Of a stretch of 64,000 nucleotides of DNA, positions 1 through 11,512 are shown piece by piece. The stretch is from Chrysaora quinquecirrha. Taxonomy: Eukaryota; Cnidaria; Scyphozoa; Semaeostomeae; Pelagiidae. The first letter of the stretch is position 1. Every line of letters starts with the position of its first letter. The stretch covers positions 649,553 to 713,552 of the forward strand of contig JACTAT010000122.1 in assembly GCA_014526335.1 (NCBI GenBank). Reading direction: 5' to 3'. The notes beneath the pieces are model-generated. The model ran no database searches. It was not told the origin of the DNA and worked only from the letters and a program-made list of their open reading frames with translations. A program made the translations under genes and the position numbers.

Positions 1-1001
1 TAATTAGGATTCAATGAAAAATCAGTGCGAATCTTCTTTAAGTATTTTTTTGCTGCAAGAGTTTTCTCCTTGGCATTTGTTTTCAAACTTTGTAGAAGGT
101 GTACAATAGCTTTTGGGGGATGGCTAGATCTTCCTATTTTGACGGACGGGATGCGAGGTTCTAGGCTCTTCTTGGCAGGATACGGTGCGGAATATGTAAA
201 AAGCAGATGCGAGATGGCGAGATGGAGGTATCCCATTGTTCTACCCTCTTGATACAGGCCCAAAGGTGCTCAATTGTCTCCTCCTCTACCCCACATCTTC
301 TAAATTTGGTATCGGGGTATTAGCCTTCATAATTTGTTCTGAGTTTAAAAGAAAAGAAGCAATTTGAATGTTAAGTTTTAGGCTTTATCCTTTTATTTGC
401 ACAGGGCAGTTGGTAAAGCAATTTTAGCTATATAATTGATAACTTTAACCTGATACAAATAATCAAAAATGAAATAGAATGAAATGAAAAATTGAAAATG
501 ACGTCCGATTTGAATGCTATTGGCAATGCAAGCAAGAACAGAAATTTACAGTTTAATGACATAATAAAGTATTCGCTTTTTTCGTACGTACGCAGGGATA
601 AAGTGTACCATTCAAATTGACAAAGAAGCAATTGAACAAAAGAAAATACAAAGGCGTTTGCTTATAGCCTATCAAATAACAAGCCCCTTCAAGTAACGAT
701 GCACGAGAAGGTCCCAATCATTCATCAACTTACAATGCGTTCTAAAACTGATCTTAAAAACTTAAGAGTCAAGTAACTACACTTAGGCTGGCATTTGGAC
801 ATCAAAAAGAATTCGGACCTTGAATAGAAGCTTCTCGTTTGGCATGGGTACAGTCTATCGGATGACTGAAAAATTCTGATCTCCCGTTAATAAAGACACC
901 TCGCTTGTTCGGTTTTTGGAAATCGTCCCATCCAAATCTATTAAAACCCCCTGTTCAATCGAAATTAAAGTGTATACATTGTGAAAAATTTTGCCGCCTA
1001 C
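1..1001. other. Presumed intron and downstream part of LDLR-like gene; no exon supported
   Basis: This stretch lies downstream of the last supported exon of the minus-strand LDLa/EGF gene and probably holds intron and perhaps further exons. I found no stretch with both a recognisable domain and compatible splice phase. A minus-strand frame at 855-950 looked tempting but has the wrong phase (see rejected items). Confidence 0.4.
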
Positions 1002-4000
1002 CGTCGCAAGTTTTTCCATCGTCATTAAGTTTGAAACCATCCCTGCAATCGCATTCGTATCCAATCTTCAAATCTTTGCAAAGCTGGGAGCATCCAGTCT
1101 TGTTGGTCAAGCATTCATTCACACCTATAAGGGGTCGAATTTTCTTAATAAGGTATTTATATGGGCCAAGATCTCCTCTAACCAAAATACTTACAGAAAT
1201 TATATATAATCTAAACAAGAAATAATACTAGTAACGTAAAAAACAGCAGTATTGTATAAATAACAAGAAAAGAAGATATTTTAGGCAAAAAGAAAAGACA
1301 AAGGAATTAAGCAATTTGTGTGCAGTAAACAGCTTTTAAAGCTAAAGTCTTTCCTTTATTTTGAAGCATATCATTACAAAAGAAGATAACAAATTGAGAC
1401 GATAGTGACTTCTTCTAATCTATTCCTTTGTAATCCCGCAAGCTGATTGGTGTTTAAAACACAATGCCAATTCGGCCTCCATTTCTGATTGGTGCATTTC
1501 GATCCGTGTCCGGGTATGAATTCAAACTTTTTCTAGCGTTTCTCTGCTTCTGACGTTCATACTTTGAGAAGGGTCAGACGGAGAAAGCTTTTAAGTATGC
1601 CCGAAAACCTTTCCGCTCTTTATCTTAATTTATTCCTTGTACTTAAGTTACTAATAGAAAGGATATTTTCTTCAATTTTCTTTTAAAAAGCTTTTCGTTC
1701 TGTTTCAAATAACGGGCCCAGAATCAAAAAGTATATTTCATTTCCCAGAATAATCTCAGCTAATCATGGACAGGCCTTAGAATTATGACATTGCGACGTT
1801 TTGGGAGAGCTCTGCCTCCGAAAGGTCGCAATGTCAGCGGGCAACGAGAAAAAAGGTAACTGACAACAGGGGAACAGGGCAGCGAAAACTAATGACAATT
1901 GGTAAAGTCCAGAACATACCACATTGAGCAGGCTCATCGTCTCCCTTTGGACAATCTTTTTCCCCATCACATACTTTGATCTTGTCAATACATGTTTTGG
2001 TACCAGAGCATTCGAATGCTGATTCTGAATTGCAATCCAGAGATGGCAAATTCCCTACGAAATGAAAAAGCAGAAAACTGTGAATTTTATAATATCTAGA
2101 AAAGTGGCATACATTATTACTTAAAAAATTCAAGCTCTACTGTACGAAATCTCCCCACGCAAGGGCACCGAAGTTCCTAGATTAAGCGCCCCATGGCGCT
2201 TATTTAAAATCCGTCTCAAAGAGGAGCAATTATTTGAAAATTCATGACTCAAATAACAATCTGACAAAAAGTAAGTTTTGCGGCAACTAGCAGAAGGTAT
2301 CTCTTGATTCTTTCCACCCGATCAAGACCTTGCACATATACTATCAAAGGAGTGTCTTGGATCAACCGGATGGGCAGCTCAGTTGAAGAAGGGGACGCCT
2401 TTTCGAGGAAGGGTGCTTATTCTATTTGAGGAAATATGGTAATAGATTTGCTACAAGTCTAATTCTGAAATATATTCCGATTTCAGTTCCAATGGTGCAG
2501 TATATTCAAGGAAATACTGTTTAGACTTACGACAACCTAGAATATTACTGCATTCTAGCCCTTGACTTGCTAAAAGTCTATTTCTGAAATATATTCGTGT
2601 ATCGGATTCCAGTTCCACAATATAGTACATTCAAGGAAATACAGTATGCAGGAATGACTTACGGCATCCAATTTCGTCAGAATAATCTCCACAGTTGTCA
2701 ATGTGATCGCAACGTTGGCTTTTGGGAATGCATTTCTTGTTTTTGCACCTGAACTCAGCTGACGTGCATTTTGCGAATTCTGAAATGGAAATCCAAACTA
2801 AAGTTTATTAAGGATGAAAATGTAAGGCAACATTATTGCAACAGAAATTAAAACGATAACTATTCCCTTCAAGCAACTGGGCTATACAGTGGATCTATTA
2901 CCGCAAATGCTTGAATAAACGCCCCGGGCGGTTATTTAATTTTTGAGATTTAAAGGAGGCTGTTATTTGGAGACGGGCCTTTAATATAGGCTGGGCGTTT
3001 ATTAAATTACTAAGAAATTGGAATCTTCATTTTTTGACATACCATAAAAAATTCATCACAAACAGACTTTCAAGAGTTGTCTATAGAACATAAAAAAGTC
3101 GTGTTCAAGTCGGTTTTCGTTAATTATAGGACATTTCCCTCATTTTTAAAATTTTGCTTATCTGAAATATAATAGAAAGTCTTAAGATCAACCCTTGTCT
3201 GTTTTTCCTTTAAACTGCTTGATCCGAGGAAATCTATCGTTTATTAAATTTGTCAATCTTTGGGGGCCGTTTATTCGCGACGGGCGTTTAAAAGAGGCTT
3301 GGCGTTTACTAGAGCATTTACGGTGCCCAAGGCGCTAGCATTTTCCGATTGCAATTTTCTGGTTGGGCCAGGTTTTTCGTAAATACCAACCCTCCTAAGT
3401 CGATGTTTTTGTCAGATGAAAGTAAAGGGACCAGATTCTGCAATATGCGATTACAGGCTTCATTGTCTCTACGGTGTTGGATCGTGTCGTGGACTGCATG
3501 TGGTTTCCCTCTGTGGACTGTTTCCCTCTGTGGCTTTGGGCTAGGGGCCGACTGAGGCTTCCAGTTAGCGTGCATGTTGAGATCTTCGTGTCAGTGACAG
3601 AGATAATGACCGATAAATCTGAGAGCACACCTTGCACACTCCCCCAAATAACTGTGAATTCCAGCAGGAAATACTAAGAAGTCGTTTTTTCGAAATATTA
3701 TTTGCCAATCTTCTGACCGCTTGGTATTGTGTGTAAATAACAATTGCAAGAAACAATGGGCTATTCCATTTTTACTCCGTACAGGGGTATGGAAGGCGTT
3801 TTTAGAAATTTTCGAAGGGGTTGGAATTTCCTAGGGGGTAAGACAGATTATAAGGAAAGACAGAAGCAAGGCAAGCTATTGTGGCAGGGAATGCTAATTT
3901 GAAACATGCGAGGGGTATTTCACTCATCGAAAAATTGTAGGAGATTCAAATTGGAACAGAAGGATTCACAGGGTGAAATATGATGTTATCAACTGAATGA

Positions 4001-5185
4001 TCGGAAATTAGACAGGGTGTCAAATATTGTCTGTTTTCCCCCACCGCACTGAATATCCCCCACGGTACTCCAAGATATCCCCCACCACACTGAATATCCG
4101 CCACGGCAAACCCACCGTACTGCACATCCGCCACCGTATTTCAAGATGCCTCTCCACGGCAATCGTTGCATCCTTCCACCGTACTGAATATCCGCCACCG
4201 TCTTACACATCCCCCACCGTACTGCAGAGATATTACATGGGTTGTTTTGTCCTAACTCCTAAGGTTTGGTATCGTGATGCACAGTTCACTTGGGATTAGG
4301 GGAATGTTTGCGCATCGCATTATACAATGAAAACAGTGGCAAATTCTGGCAAGACTTCAACAATTTGCTACGAAACAGGAAGAGCGAAAATCGTCACGAG
4401 AAAGAGGAAATAAAGTAGAAAAAAATCTTACTGCAATTCCATTCATCGGAGCCATCGGAACAATCGTTTTCACCATCACATCTCCATGATTTGTGAACGC
4501 AAGCTCTGCCGTTCGCACAACGAAATTCTGTTATTTTATTGCATGTTTTTGCATCTGAGAGTGAAGAAAAATGTCTTAGTGAAGCTTACGGTTGAGGGTC
4601 ATGTAGGGGTTTTAGGGAACACGGGAAAATGGGAAATGTATCCAAGAAACGAGGGAACGTGGCTAAAAAAGGGAGGGGATCATCGGGAAACAGGGATCGG
4701 GTAAAATCCTCCCTGTTAATCAGCTTGAGTATGAAAAAACTTTCAAGAAACAAACACGAACACGAACACACTAAGATTCGCCAAAAAAAAATAAGAACAA
4801 CGTATAGGAACACGTCCAGCCTAGCCTCAGATGAAAAATAAGAAACAAGAAAATGTGTTTAAAACAACAAAACAGAACTAGTTTAAGCAATTTCTTAATA
4901 GAAGTATACAGTATAGAAGATATGCCAAACTGATATTCATTGTTTGTAGAAGCAATTTTTTGTATTTAGTTGAAGAAAAACTGATGTTCAAATATGAACA
5001 CCACTATCAACACACGCATCTTCAAAGCCTCAAATAAGGGCTGAAAGCGTAATTTATTTGCACGTTGCAAAAAAAGTTCTAAAAAAGTAAAAATAAGAAA
5101 ATCTTCTGTTCAACTCACCGCAAAAATACAATTGATGCAGAAATAAAGCTGAAATTGACAACTGAAAAACTAAAAAGTATTTCAT
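1002..5185 (-). CDS. LDL-receptor-like protein, N-terminal part: signal peptide, three LDLa, one EGF (partial gene)
   Basis: Spliced minus-strand model with coding exons 5119-5185, 4432-4554, 2663-2779, 1920-2054 and 1002-1124; it continues beyond the left edge or into unseen exons. Exon 1 starts with a Met followed by about 21 mostly hydrophobic residues, a good signal peptide. Exons 2, 3 and 4 each encode one LDL-receptor class A module with six cysteines and an acidic calcium cage (for example [13 protein letters not shown] in exon 2 and [13 protein letters not shown] in exon 3). Exon 5 encodes one EGF module with six cysteines, beginning VNEC and with an aromatic before Cys4 as in calcium-binding EGFs. 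Every internal junction is phase 1 with AG/GT borders, the classic shuffled-module layout of LDLR/LRP genes. By family, this is probably an endocytic or matrix-binding surface protein; the expected beta-propeller and membrane anchor are not seen, so a secreted protein is possible. The signal exon is the start because it lies just upstream in phase. Orthology is unresolved. Confidence 0.85.
1430..1630. repeat. Dispersed repeat, copy 1 (partner near 29540-29750)
   Basis: This stretch resembles 29540-29750 in the same orientation. Shared blocks include a GATTGGTGCATTT-like stretch, a TCTGACGTT block and an AAG(C/T)TTT(T/C)AAGTATG block in the same order. Divergence is substantial and no TIRs were found, so the type is unknown. 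Confidence 0.45.
2880..3310. repeat. Repeat-like segment with AAACGCCCC / GGCGTTTA blocks inside the LDLR-like intron
   Basis: This segment holds repeated G/C-rich blocks of the type AATAAACGCCCC and GGGCGTTTA in an AT-rich background. A related block occurs at about 2150-2210. The inverted arrangement suggests a degraded TIR element, but I could not fix the ends. Confidence 0.35.
3961..4240. repeat. Minisatellite-bearing repeat (CCACCGTACTGAATATCC units), copy A
   Basis: This is a 280-bp repeat whose core holds about ten degenerate ~20-bp units such as CCACCGTACTGAATATCC. It shares flanking non-tandem ends with 8321-8612: both start AGGAT(T/C)CACAGGGTGAAAT and end ATTACATGG, so both are copies of one dispersed element. 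It lies in an intron of the LDLR-like gene. The units are related to arrays at 19341, 20345, 21720 and 31795. Confidence 0.75.
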
Positions 5186-7783
5186 TTTCAAAGAAATCTG
5201 CAATTCAGAGATCAATTTCTGAAAGCTTCTCTTCTTGCAAAGCAAAGTCAAACCAGTCGATGCAACGCGAGGAGAGGAAATAAAATAGTTATAAATTTCA
5301 ACACTTTTTAATGCTGAAAAATCGATTGTCTGATGAAAATCTGATGATATCGAACGATTTTCATTCATCAGCAGTATTTTTTACGTCACTCATAAGAAAT
5401 AGCCGCAGCCTTTGTTTTCTGGCCTCTAATTATGCACAGCCGCGACCAACATTCATGGAACCATCAATTGACGAACGAACACGATTACAACCCACTGAAA
5501 ACTAAACTTTTTCAAACAACTTGCATACCTAGATCCATAACTCTCTTTCTTCTAAATTAGAGCACACGGGGGGGGGGGGGGTTAGCACATGCCCTTCCAC
5601 TTTTCTTCCATATCTTTTGCTTGCCCCATTTATTATTTGAGAAGTGCCTTTTCTTGTGCCACAAAGATACAATATATATGTTCTTGTCTTTCTCTTCTTC
5701 TTAACTTAACAAGCTGCAATGAGCCCTGTGAGTGCGGAATCAACCCCTTTTATCAACAGTAGACCTTATTATATCAAACTTACATTACAGTAGGCTACTT
5801 TATGTATATCTTAACTTGCTACTGGTATTAATTCAATTCAATTTCAATTTCTCCAAGTGCATGGGGTCGCAGCACCTCCGATAATTTTAATCAGTCAGTC
5901 CCGGACAAGAAAACGATCGAAAATATATGATCCAGTTCAACGGGTCTGTTGTCTGATGAACCATATTGAAACTCGGATGGACAATGAAAAGGGAAATATG
6001 GCAACCAAATGGTTAAGTCATCAATTAACGGCGATTTCGCAACTTCGAGCATTTCTCCCTGCTACTGTAGGCCATCTTTACTTTACCAAAGTCTTTATCA
6101 AAATCAAAACGATTACAGACTAATTTCCGAATCAAACTTTTGGACAAAATGTGTCCTGACGTTCTACATCACTTGGCTAGCTTAAAAGGGTTATGTGTAG
6201 CTCTAAATATTCTCAAAGAATCCTATGGCACAAACATGTATTTGAGGACATCGCGTAACACTTAGAGTGGGGACGACTTTACCCACTCTTATAAAGCCCC
6301 TATAAAGAGGTGTTTTCTTGATTATGGAGAATGATAAACTCTTACATACGATAGTATCTTGCCATAAGAGAATTTCTCAGAACTGTGGGGAGTAAGTATG
6401 GGACCGCTTGTATTGGCTAAACTTTGCTTAAATAGGAATCTACAGTGACGTATGAGAGAAAGACAGCACAAAGGCAGGGGTGCTGGCATATTTTCTTAAA
6501 TATTCTACTAATTCCTAAGATTTGTTAATATAACTACACGATTCAATTAAATACATGGAATCCGCAAATGTTACCGTTTTTTAGCTTTGGATTTTAATTT
6601 CTCTAGTCCAATTATGTACTTCTTTGGAATTGAGAATTCCTCTACGAAAGAAAAATTTTGTTTTAATATCAAAAAAAGAAAATTAATAGGATATTTACAA
6701 AATAAATACTATTAAAGTGGTTTAAGATGCGTAAATGCTTACTGCGCTGGTGTGTCGAGATCGTTCGATTTGTTCTTAAACCGTACGATTTCTATATGTT
6801 GAGTTATGAGAAAGTACTTAGAACCGAAGTTTCTACTGAAAAGGGTGATAAAGTTTTAAGTTTTAAAGCTTGAGCCTTGGGCAAACGTCGCCAACAAAAA
6901 CGCAAGAGAAAAATGTTTGACTAGAAATATTTTGTGACATGGTCAGACAGTCAAATATTTTGCTTGACAAGCAATTTTCACATGTTTGATCGTTTTGCCT
7001 TTCTAAATTTATTAGTCTAATGGGTTGGTTATAAGGAAGAAATCGTCCCGCCTGGATGGGATGAAAATTGCGAGGGTATTTTTTGTCCCGGTGTTATTTG
7101 AAGAAAAATCACCCAGGCAACGCGAGACAAAACGTTTTTCTCTTTACGCGGGAAAATGAAAATCTTGCTTAATCAACCTGCCTAGCCGAGATCTCTTTAC
7201 ATGCAAGCAGAATCCCGTTTTACTGGGAAGAGCTTTGTCGTGTGAAACAAAATGTGAAAAACACAAAGATATAACAGTAGATGCGAGATCTCGGCAAAAC
7301 GTGTCTTCTCGGGAGAGTGGGACAATTTCCTTGCATTATAACAGATCGTGATATAAGTAAAAGGACCGAAGAGAAAAATAAATTACCAAGGATCTTAGAA
7401 ACATAGCTCGTCTGGTTTCCCTGAATAAGAATTTGCATTCCACTGATATTTTTACCGGGCAGCTGACTTACTAAAAAAGAAAAATATAAAACATGATTTA
7501 AAAGTTACGAAATCAATTCTCAGAGAATAAGGGTGGATTTACTTGAGTTTTCGGTCCATAGATTCGTATTTGTTTGAATGAAAGTTTTGGCAGGTTTGGA
7601 AGGCCTACCAAACCTAAAGGTTTCCACACCGACCCCATCAGACATGAGGAGATGATCTAACTGAATGTAAAGCCGCATTTTAGCAGGAAATTGAAAATGA
7701 AAACTCCATTTTCATTTGGTCCTGTGATCTTGACACCCCTCTCTCCTCTGATGCATTACAAAAACAGGCGTGTTTGGTTTCAG
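5186..7783. other. Region upstream of LDLR-like gene; no supported gene
   Basis: Presumed 5' UTR, promoter and intergenic DNA of the minus-strand LDLR-like gene. A run of 14 G lies at 5568-5581. Around 6890-7010 there are blocks (TTTGACTAG, GACAAGCAA, ATGTTTGATCG) resembling a repeat family at 30270-30870. No open frame here shows a recognisable domain. Confidence 0.5.
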
Positions 7784-8180
7784 TACACGCTTTTTTATAA
7801 AGAACCTCTTTACAAGGAACCTACATTTAGAAGGTCGAAAAATGATAAGATCTAATGCTACTAAAGACAAAATCTCTAGGGAACTTTTCAATGTTGAATA
7901 GTTTTATCACTGCATACAATCAAGAATTAGGAAGCTGGTTCCATTCATTTGCAGTTAAAACGCACATAAATTGTATGTTACGTATGCATCAAATATTTCC
8001 TTGAGTAGTTTCCAGCTTTGCTCACATACAAGTGTCACCTTAGCATAGTCTTGGCACTAAATGTCAGTTACTAGTGAGGAACGTTTAAGGAACTTTTGGT
8101 ACAACAATTCAATCAAGAGGTCCAAAATAAGAAACTTAAGGAATTAGACTTTAGGTTCTTTGTAGAATCAAAAGCGTGTA
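7784..8180. mobile_element. Short TIR element (MITE-like), TACACGC-ATAAGGAA family, copy 1
   Basis: About 397 bp bounded by inverted termini: TACACGCTTTTTTATAAAG on the left and, read from the right, TACACGCTTTTGATTCTAC. Subterminal AAGGAACCT and AGGTTCTT motifs face each other. No coding capacity. Further copies with the same ends lie at 12205, 15213, 28352 and 35832. Superfamily not assigned. Confidence 0.7.
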
Positions 8181-8320
8181 TACATCAAGGTTTCTGTTAA
8201 GTTTTCAGATGAGAAAGAATTGGGTGCTTCTTACCAGAGGCCGTTTGTTCAGGTAGGAACACCTAAAATGCGAGGATTGTCCAAAATAGCACCAAAACCA
8301 AAGAAAGATACATAAACATA

Positions 8321-8612
8321 AGGATCCACAGGGTGAAATAAAATGTTATCAATTGAATCATCGGAAATCAGACAGGCGTGTCACATATTGTCTGTTTTCT
8401 CCCACCGTACATAATATCCCCCACCGTACTTAAAAATATCCCCCGACCATACTGAAAATCCGCCACGACGATCCCCAGCCCACTGTGCTGCACATCCGCC
8501 ACCGAACTTCAAGATGCCTCCCCACGGCAATCGTGCCATCCCTCCACCATACGGAATATCTATCCGTCACCGTATTGCACAACCCCCGCCGTACTGAAGA
8601 GACATTACATGG
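8321..8612. repeat. Minisatellite-bearing repeat (CCACCGTACTGAATATCC units), copy B
   Basis: This is the second copy of the element at 3961-4240, in the same orientation, with the same non-repetitive left end (AGGATCCACAGGGTGAAAT) and right end (ATTACATGG). The ~20-bp units inside differ in detail, so the array has diverged since copying. Confidence 0.75.
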
Positions 8613-8963
8613 ATAACTTTACTTGGTAACCAAAAACAAAATTGTCGAAATCTTCAAAGGGCTTTTAAATCTGATTGGATAGGGCTATTGGGCTGACATT
8701 TTCAGGAATAACATTTGTTATGGATACCAACAAATGATGCACATTTAACGAAATCTGACAGCTCTCAAAAACACACCCCTGTTCAAGTTAACTGGAATGA
8801 CCCATACACCTACGACTTCCAGTATTTTGCTTACGTCAAAACCTACGATTCAACTCTGTATTCCATTCATTCTAACGCAGTCCCATTCATCCATCCATGC
8901 AGACAATCATTGCGATAGGAACTTTTAGCAAATCATCAAGCCTCAATCTTCATCCATCGTAAC

Positions 8964-9463
8964 NNNNNNNNNNNNNNNNNNNNNNNNNNNNNNNNNNNNN
9001 NNNNNNNNNNNNNNNNNNNNNNNNNNNNNNNNNNNNNNNNNNNNNNNNNNNNNNNNNNNNNNNNNNNNNNNNNNNNNNNNNNNNNNNNNNNNNNNNNNNN
9101 NNNNNNNNNNNNNNNNNNNNNNNNNNNNNNNNNNNNNNNNNNNNNNNNNNNNNNNNNNNNNNNNNNNNNNNNNNNNNNNNNNNNNNNNNNNNNNNNNNNN
9201 NNNNNNNNNNNNNNNNNNNNNNNNNNNNNNNNNNNNNNNNNNNNNNNNNNNNNNNNNNNNNNNNNNNNNNNNNNNNNNNNNNNNNNNNNNNNNNNNNNNN
9301 NNNNNNNNNNNNNNNNNNNNNNNNNNNNNNNNNNNNNNNNNNNNNNNNNNNNNNNNNNNNNNNNNNNNNNNNNNNNNNNNNNNNNNNNNNNNNNNNNNNN
9401 NNNNNNNNNNNNNNNNNNNNNNNNNNNNNNNNNNNNNNNNNNNNNNNNNNNNNNNNNNNNNNN
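8964..9463. other. Assembly gap (500 N)
   Basis: Exactly 500 N, a standard scaffold-gap size, so the true length is unknown. The right flank (9464-9565) is a short tandem of CATTTCATACCGT-like units, so the gap probably lies in a longer tandem array. Confidence 0.98.
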
Positions 9464-9565
9464 TAGCATCTTCATTTCATACCGTTTTTATAAGTATTTT
9501 CATTTCACACCGTATTCATTTCATACCATTTTATTGGGATCTTCATTTCGTACCGTATTCATTAA
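9464..9565. repeat. Short tandem repeat next to the gap
   Basis: Four to five degenerate units of TTCATTTCATACCGTATTCA run from the gap edge to about 9565, just upstream of the GPCR gene. Confidence 0.65.
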
Positions 9566-9716
9566 TATCTTTCTGGATTTTTTAAGTTTAACCAGTCAGT
9601 CGGTATCGCTTTATATCTTTTCAGGCAAACCTGCTGTATTGAGATCACAGAACGTTAGTAAAAAACGCCTGTTTTCGAAGATTCACTTGTATGTCCAAAA
9701 AAAACATCAACCAAAA

Positions 9717-10784
9717 ATGTTGAACAACGCGACAGAACTGAACCAGCTGCAAGGGCCTAATATCAGTACCATCTTCTACATCGTTAACTGTACAAGACCT
9801 TTTGACCAAGGCATTCACACGAGATCATTCCCTATGGCTCCAGCCTTCGTTACGTCATCAAAAATTATCGCAGCCGTCAATTTCCTCGCGGCCCCTCCAA
9901 CGCTAATCGCAAATTTACTCGTTTTTGTCGCTATCTTGTCTTCTAAAAGCCTTCGATCCGTTTCGAATGTAATTTTGCTGAATGTAGTTGTTGCAAGTCT
10001 TCTACAAGGTCTAATAGCGTTTCCATTTCATGCTGCAGTTATCTATTTAACATCAATTCGACAATATGACTGCGCTCTTGTATACATTGTTAGCTACAGT
10101 GATGGGTCCGTGGCTTTGGCGTCTAACTTGGCAGTTATGGTCCTTGCTTACGACAAATTCATAGCAATCTGCAACCCCTTTGCTTATCAAACAAGGCTCA
10201 CAGTGAAAAGGATCATGATCACGTCTGCAGTTATTTGGGTATTTTCACTGTCAAGTTTCTTCGTCATCACGTTTGTAACGTCACTCATGAACATCGTGGT
10301 TTCCATTGTAACAATCATAATCATCTTCAATTACATATTCAACGTCATTGTGCATTTAAAGCTTTTCGTTGCCATACGAAAGCGAATCCGCGAACAGGCT
10401 ACTGTTGCTGTAGGGGATTCTTCCACTGCAATCCAGAAACAAATTAAGGAAACGAGAGCAGCGAAATTCGCAGCTTATGCTATTTGTTTCTTGTTGTTTT
10501 GTTATTTGCCAACGGTCTTCAAGCCAGTTTTTCTCGCGATGCCAAAAGATGCCTGGATGTTTTATTACTTATGTGATACCATATTGTGCTTGCATGGCAC
10601 ATTCAGTCCTCTTCTGTACTGCTGGCAATCTCCTGCTATCGGCAAAGCTGTAAATAAGTTATGCAGATGTCGACTTATCAGCTCTGTTCAACCGAGTACT
10701 CAAGAATCCGACTGCAGGATGAGTTATCAACGTTCTCCTCGGATAAATGTAGAAGAATATGCAACAAAATCAAGTGCAGTTTAG
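9717..10784 (+). CDS. Class A-like (rhodopsin family) G-protein-coupled receptor, 355 aa
   Basis: Intronless coding exon for a seven-helix receptor. I chose the Met at 9717, which begins MLNNATEL; an in-frame ATG at 9534 exists, but a good 3' splice site (TATCTTTTCAG, ending about 9624) lies between, so the upstream part is probably intron and 5' UTR. The N-terminus has three N-glycosylation sequons (NAT, NIS, NCT). Visible landmarks are TM1 with IANLLVFVAI, TM2 with VVVASLLQG, TM3 ending YDKFIAICNP, a TM4 Trp, TM6 with CYLP and TM7 with SPLLY, then a Cys-rich tail (KLCRCRL). The receptor signature is altered: Asp2.50 is Ser, DRY is DKF, CWxP is CYLP and NPxxY is SPLLY. The second extracellular loop is very short and has no Cys to pair with the TM3 Cys. 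Ligand unknown; probably one of the large lineage-specific orphan sets seen in non-bilaterian animals (inference). Confidence 0.9.
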   Translation: MLNNATELNQLQGPNISTIFYIVNCTRPFDQGIHTRSFPMAPAFVTSSKIIAAVNFLAAPPTLIANLLVFVAILSSKSLRSVSNVILLNVVVASLLQGLIAFPFHAAVIYLTSIRQYDCALVYIVSYSDGSVALASNLAVMVLAYDKFIAICNPFAYQTRLTVKRIMITSAVIWVFSLSSFFVITFVTSLMNIVVSIVTIIIIFNYIFNVIVHLKLFVAIRKRIREQATVAVGDSSTAIQKQIKETRAAKFAAYAICFLLFCYLPTVFKPVFLAMPKDAWMFYYLCDTILCLHGTFSPLLYCWQSPAIGKAVNKLCRCRLISSVQPSTQESDCRMSYQRSPRINVEEYATKSSAV

Positions 10785-10973
10785 GCCAACGAGACTTAAG
10801 AACATCATCAAGCATACAAACTTTTCAGACCTGCTGCGGCTGAGGTATTCGCGTTACAAGCTCCTCACAAAACGGCAAGAGGCTGTGAATTCAAACCTCT
10901 CTGGTTTTCAGAAACTGCACATATATAAGTTTACTCAACTGTCCTACTCCGAGTGTAGCTAATGTCTTGCCAA
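10785..10973 (+). other. Presumed 3' UTR and downstream of the GPCR
   Basis: Follows the GPCR stop directly and shows no coding signal. A TIR element starts at its end. Confidence 0.4.
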
Positions 10974-11512
10974 GGACGCCTGCGGTGGGGGGCAAGGGGG
11001 GCAACTGCCCCTCCTGCCCTTATCCAAGGGGGGCAAGGAGGGGCAAGATGTGCCCTCAGCGACAACAATTATTTTTAAAATAGCTTTAAAGTTGTCTGAT
11101 AAATATTGTAGAATTGTAGAATAGAAGAAAGGCAAGAAAGGACCATAATATATTGATTTCATTATTTGTTTCTGGGTCGAGGGAAAATCGATGTGAAACT
11201 TGTCGCCCGTAATTTTTCCAAAATTAATGAACAGAGAAAATAATTTTTCGAAAACCAATAGCAACATCTTATTACTCAACTTTATGACTTTAAATGCATA
11301 AGAATTCTTCAAAAAAAAGATTGCTCTTGCAAAATCGAGTAAATCTTAAACAGTTTTATTGTCAATGAAAAAATTTAAAGGGCGTTTCCCACGTTTTCCA
11401 GGCTTCTGAAGGGCGTGGTCACTTAAAATTTTCTTGGGGCTACGCCCCCAAACCCCCTTAGTTGCCCTTCTTCAAACCTTTGCCCCCTTGCCCTCCATAA
11501 GTGCAGGCGTCC
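10974..11512. mobile_element. Non-coding TIR element (GGACGCCTGC ends), copy 1
   Basis: About 539 bp. The left end GGACGCCTGCGGTGGGGGGC and the right end, read inward, GGACGCCTGCACTTATGG form imperfect TIRs that continue into GGGCAAGGGGG blocks. A second copy, about 495 bp and missing part of the right interior, lies at 44029-44523 with near-identical interior sequence. No transposase is present, so it is a MITE-like passenger. The open frames inside it are not genes. Confidence 0.75.

Noticed and set aside
855..950. Minus-strand frame after the EGF exon that resembles the start of an LDLR beta-propeller
   Set aside because: The only splice acceptor (TTGAACAG at about 951) leads into this frame in phase 0, whereas the EGF exon ends in phase 1, and the frame stops after 31 codons.
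3318..3756. Overlapping minus-strand open frames inside the LDLR-like intron
   Set aside because: No LDLa or EGF cysteine pattern, no splice-phase agreement with neighbours and no recognisable domain.
5857..6123. 88-codon plus-strand frame
   Set aside because: No domain, no splice or promoter support; length is within chance for this composition.
8936..9475. Long frame across the first N gap (and the similar one at 34182-34802)
   Set aside because: The frame consists of unknown bases; it is an artefact of 500 N.
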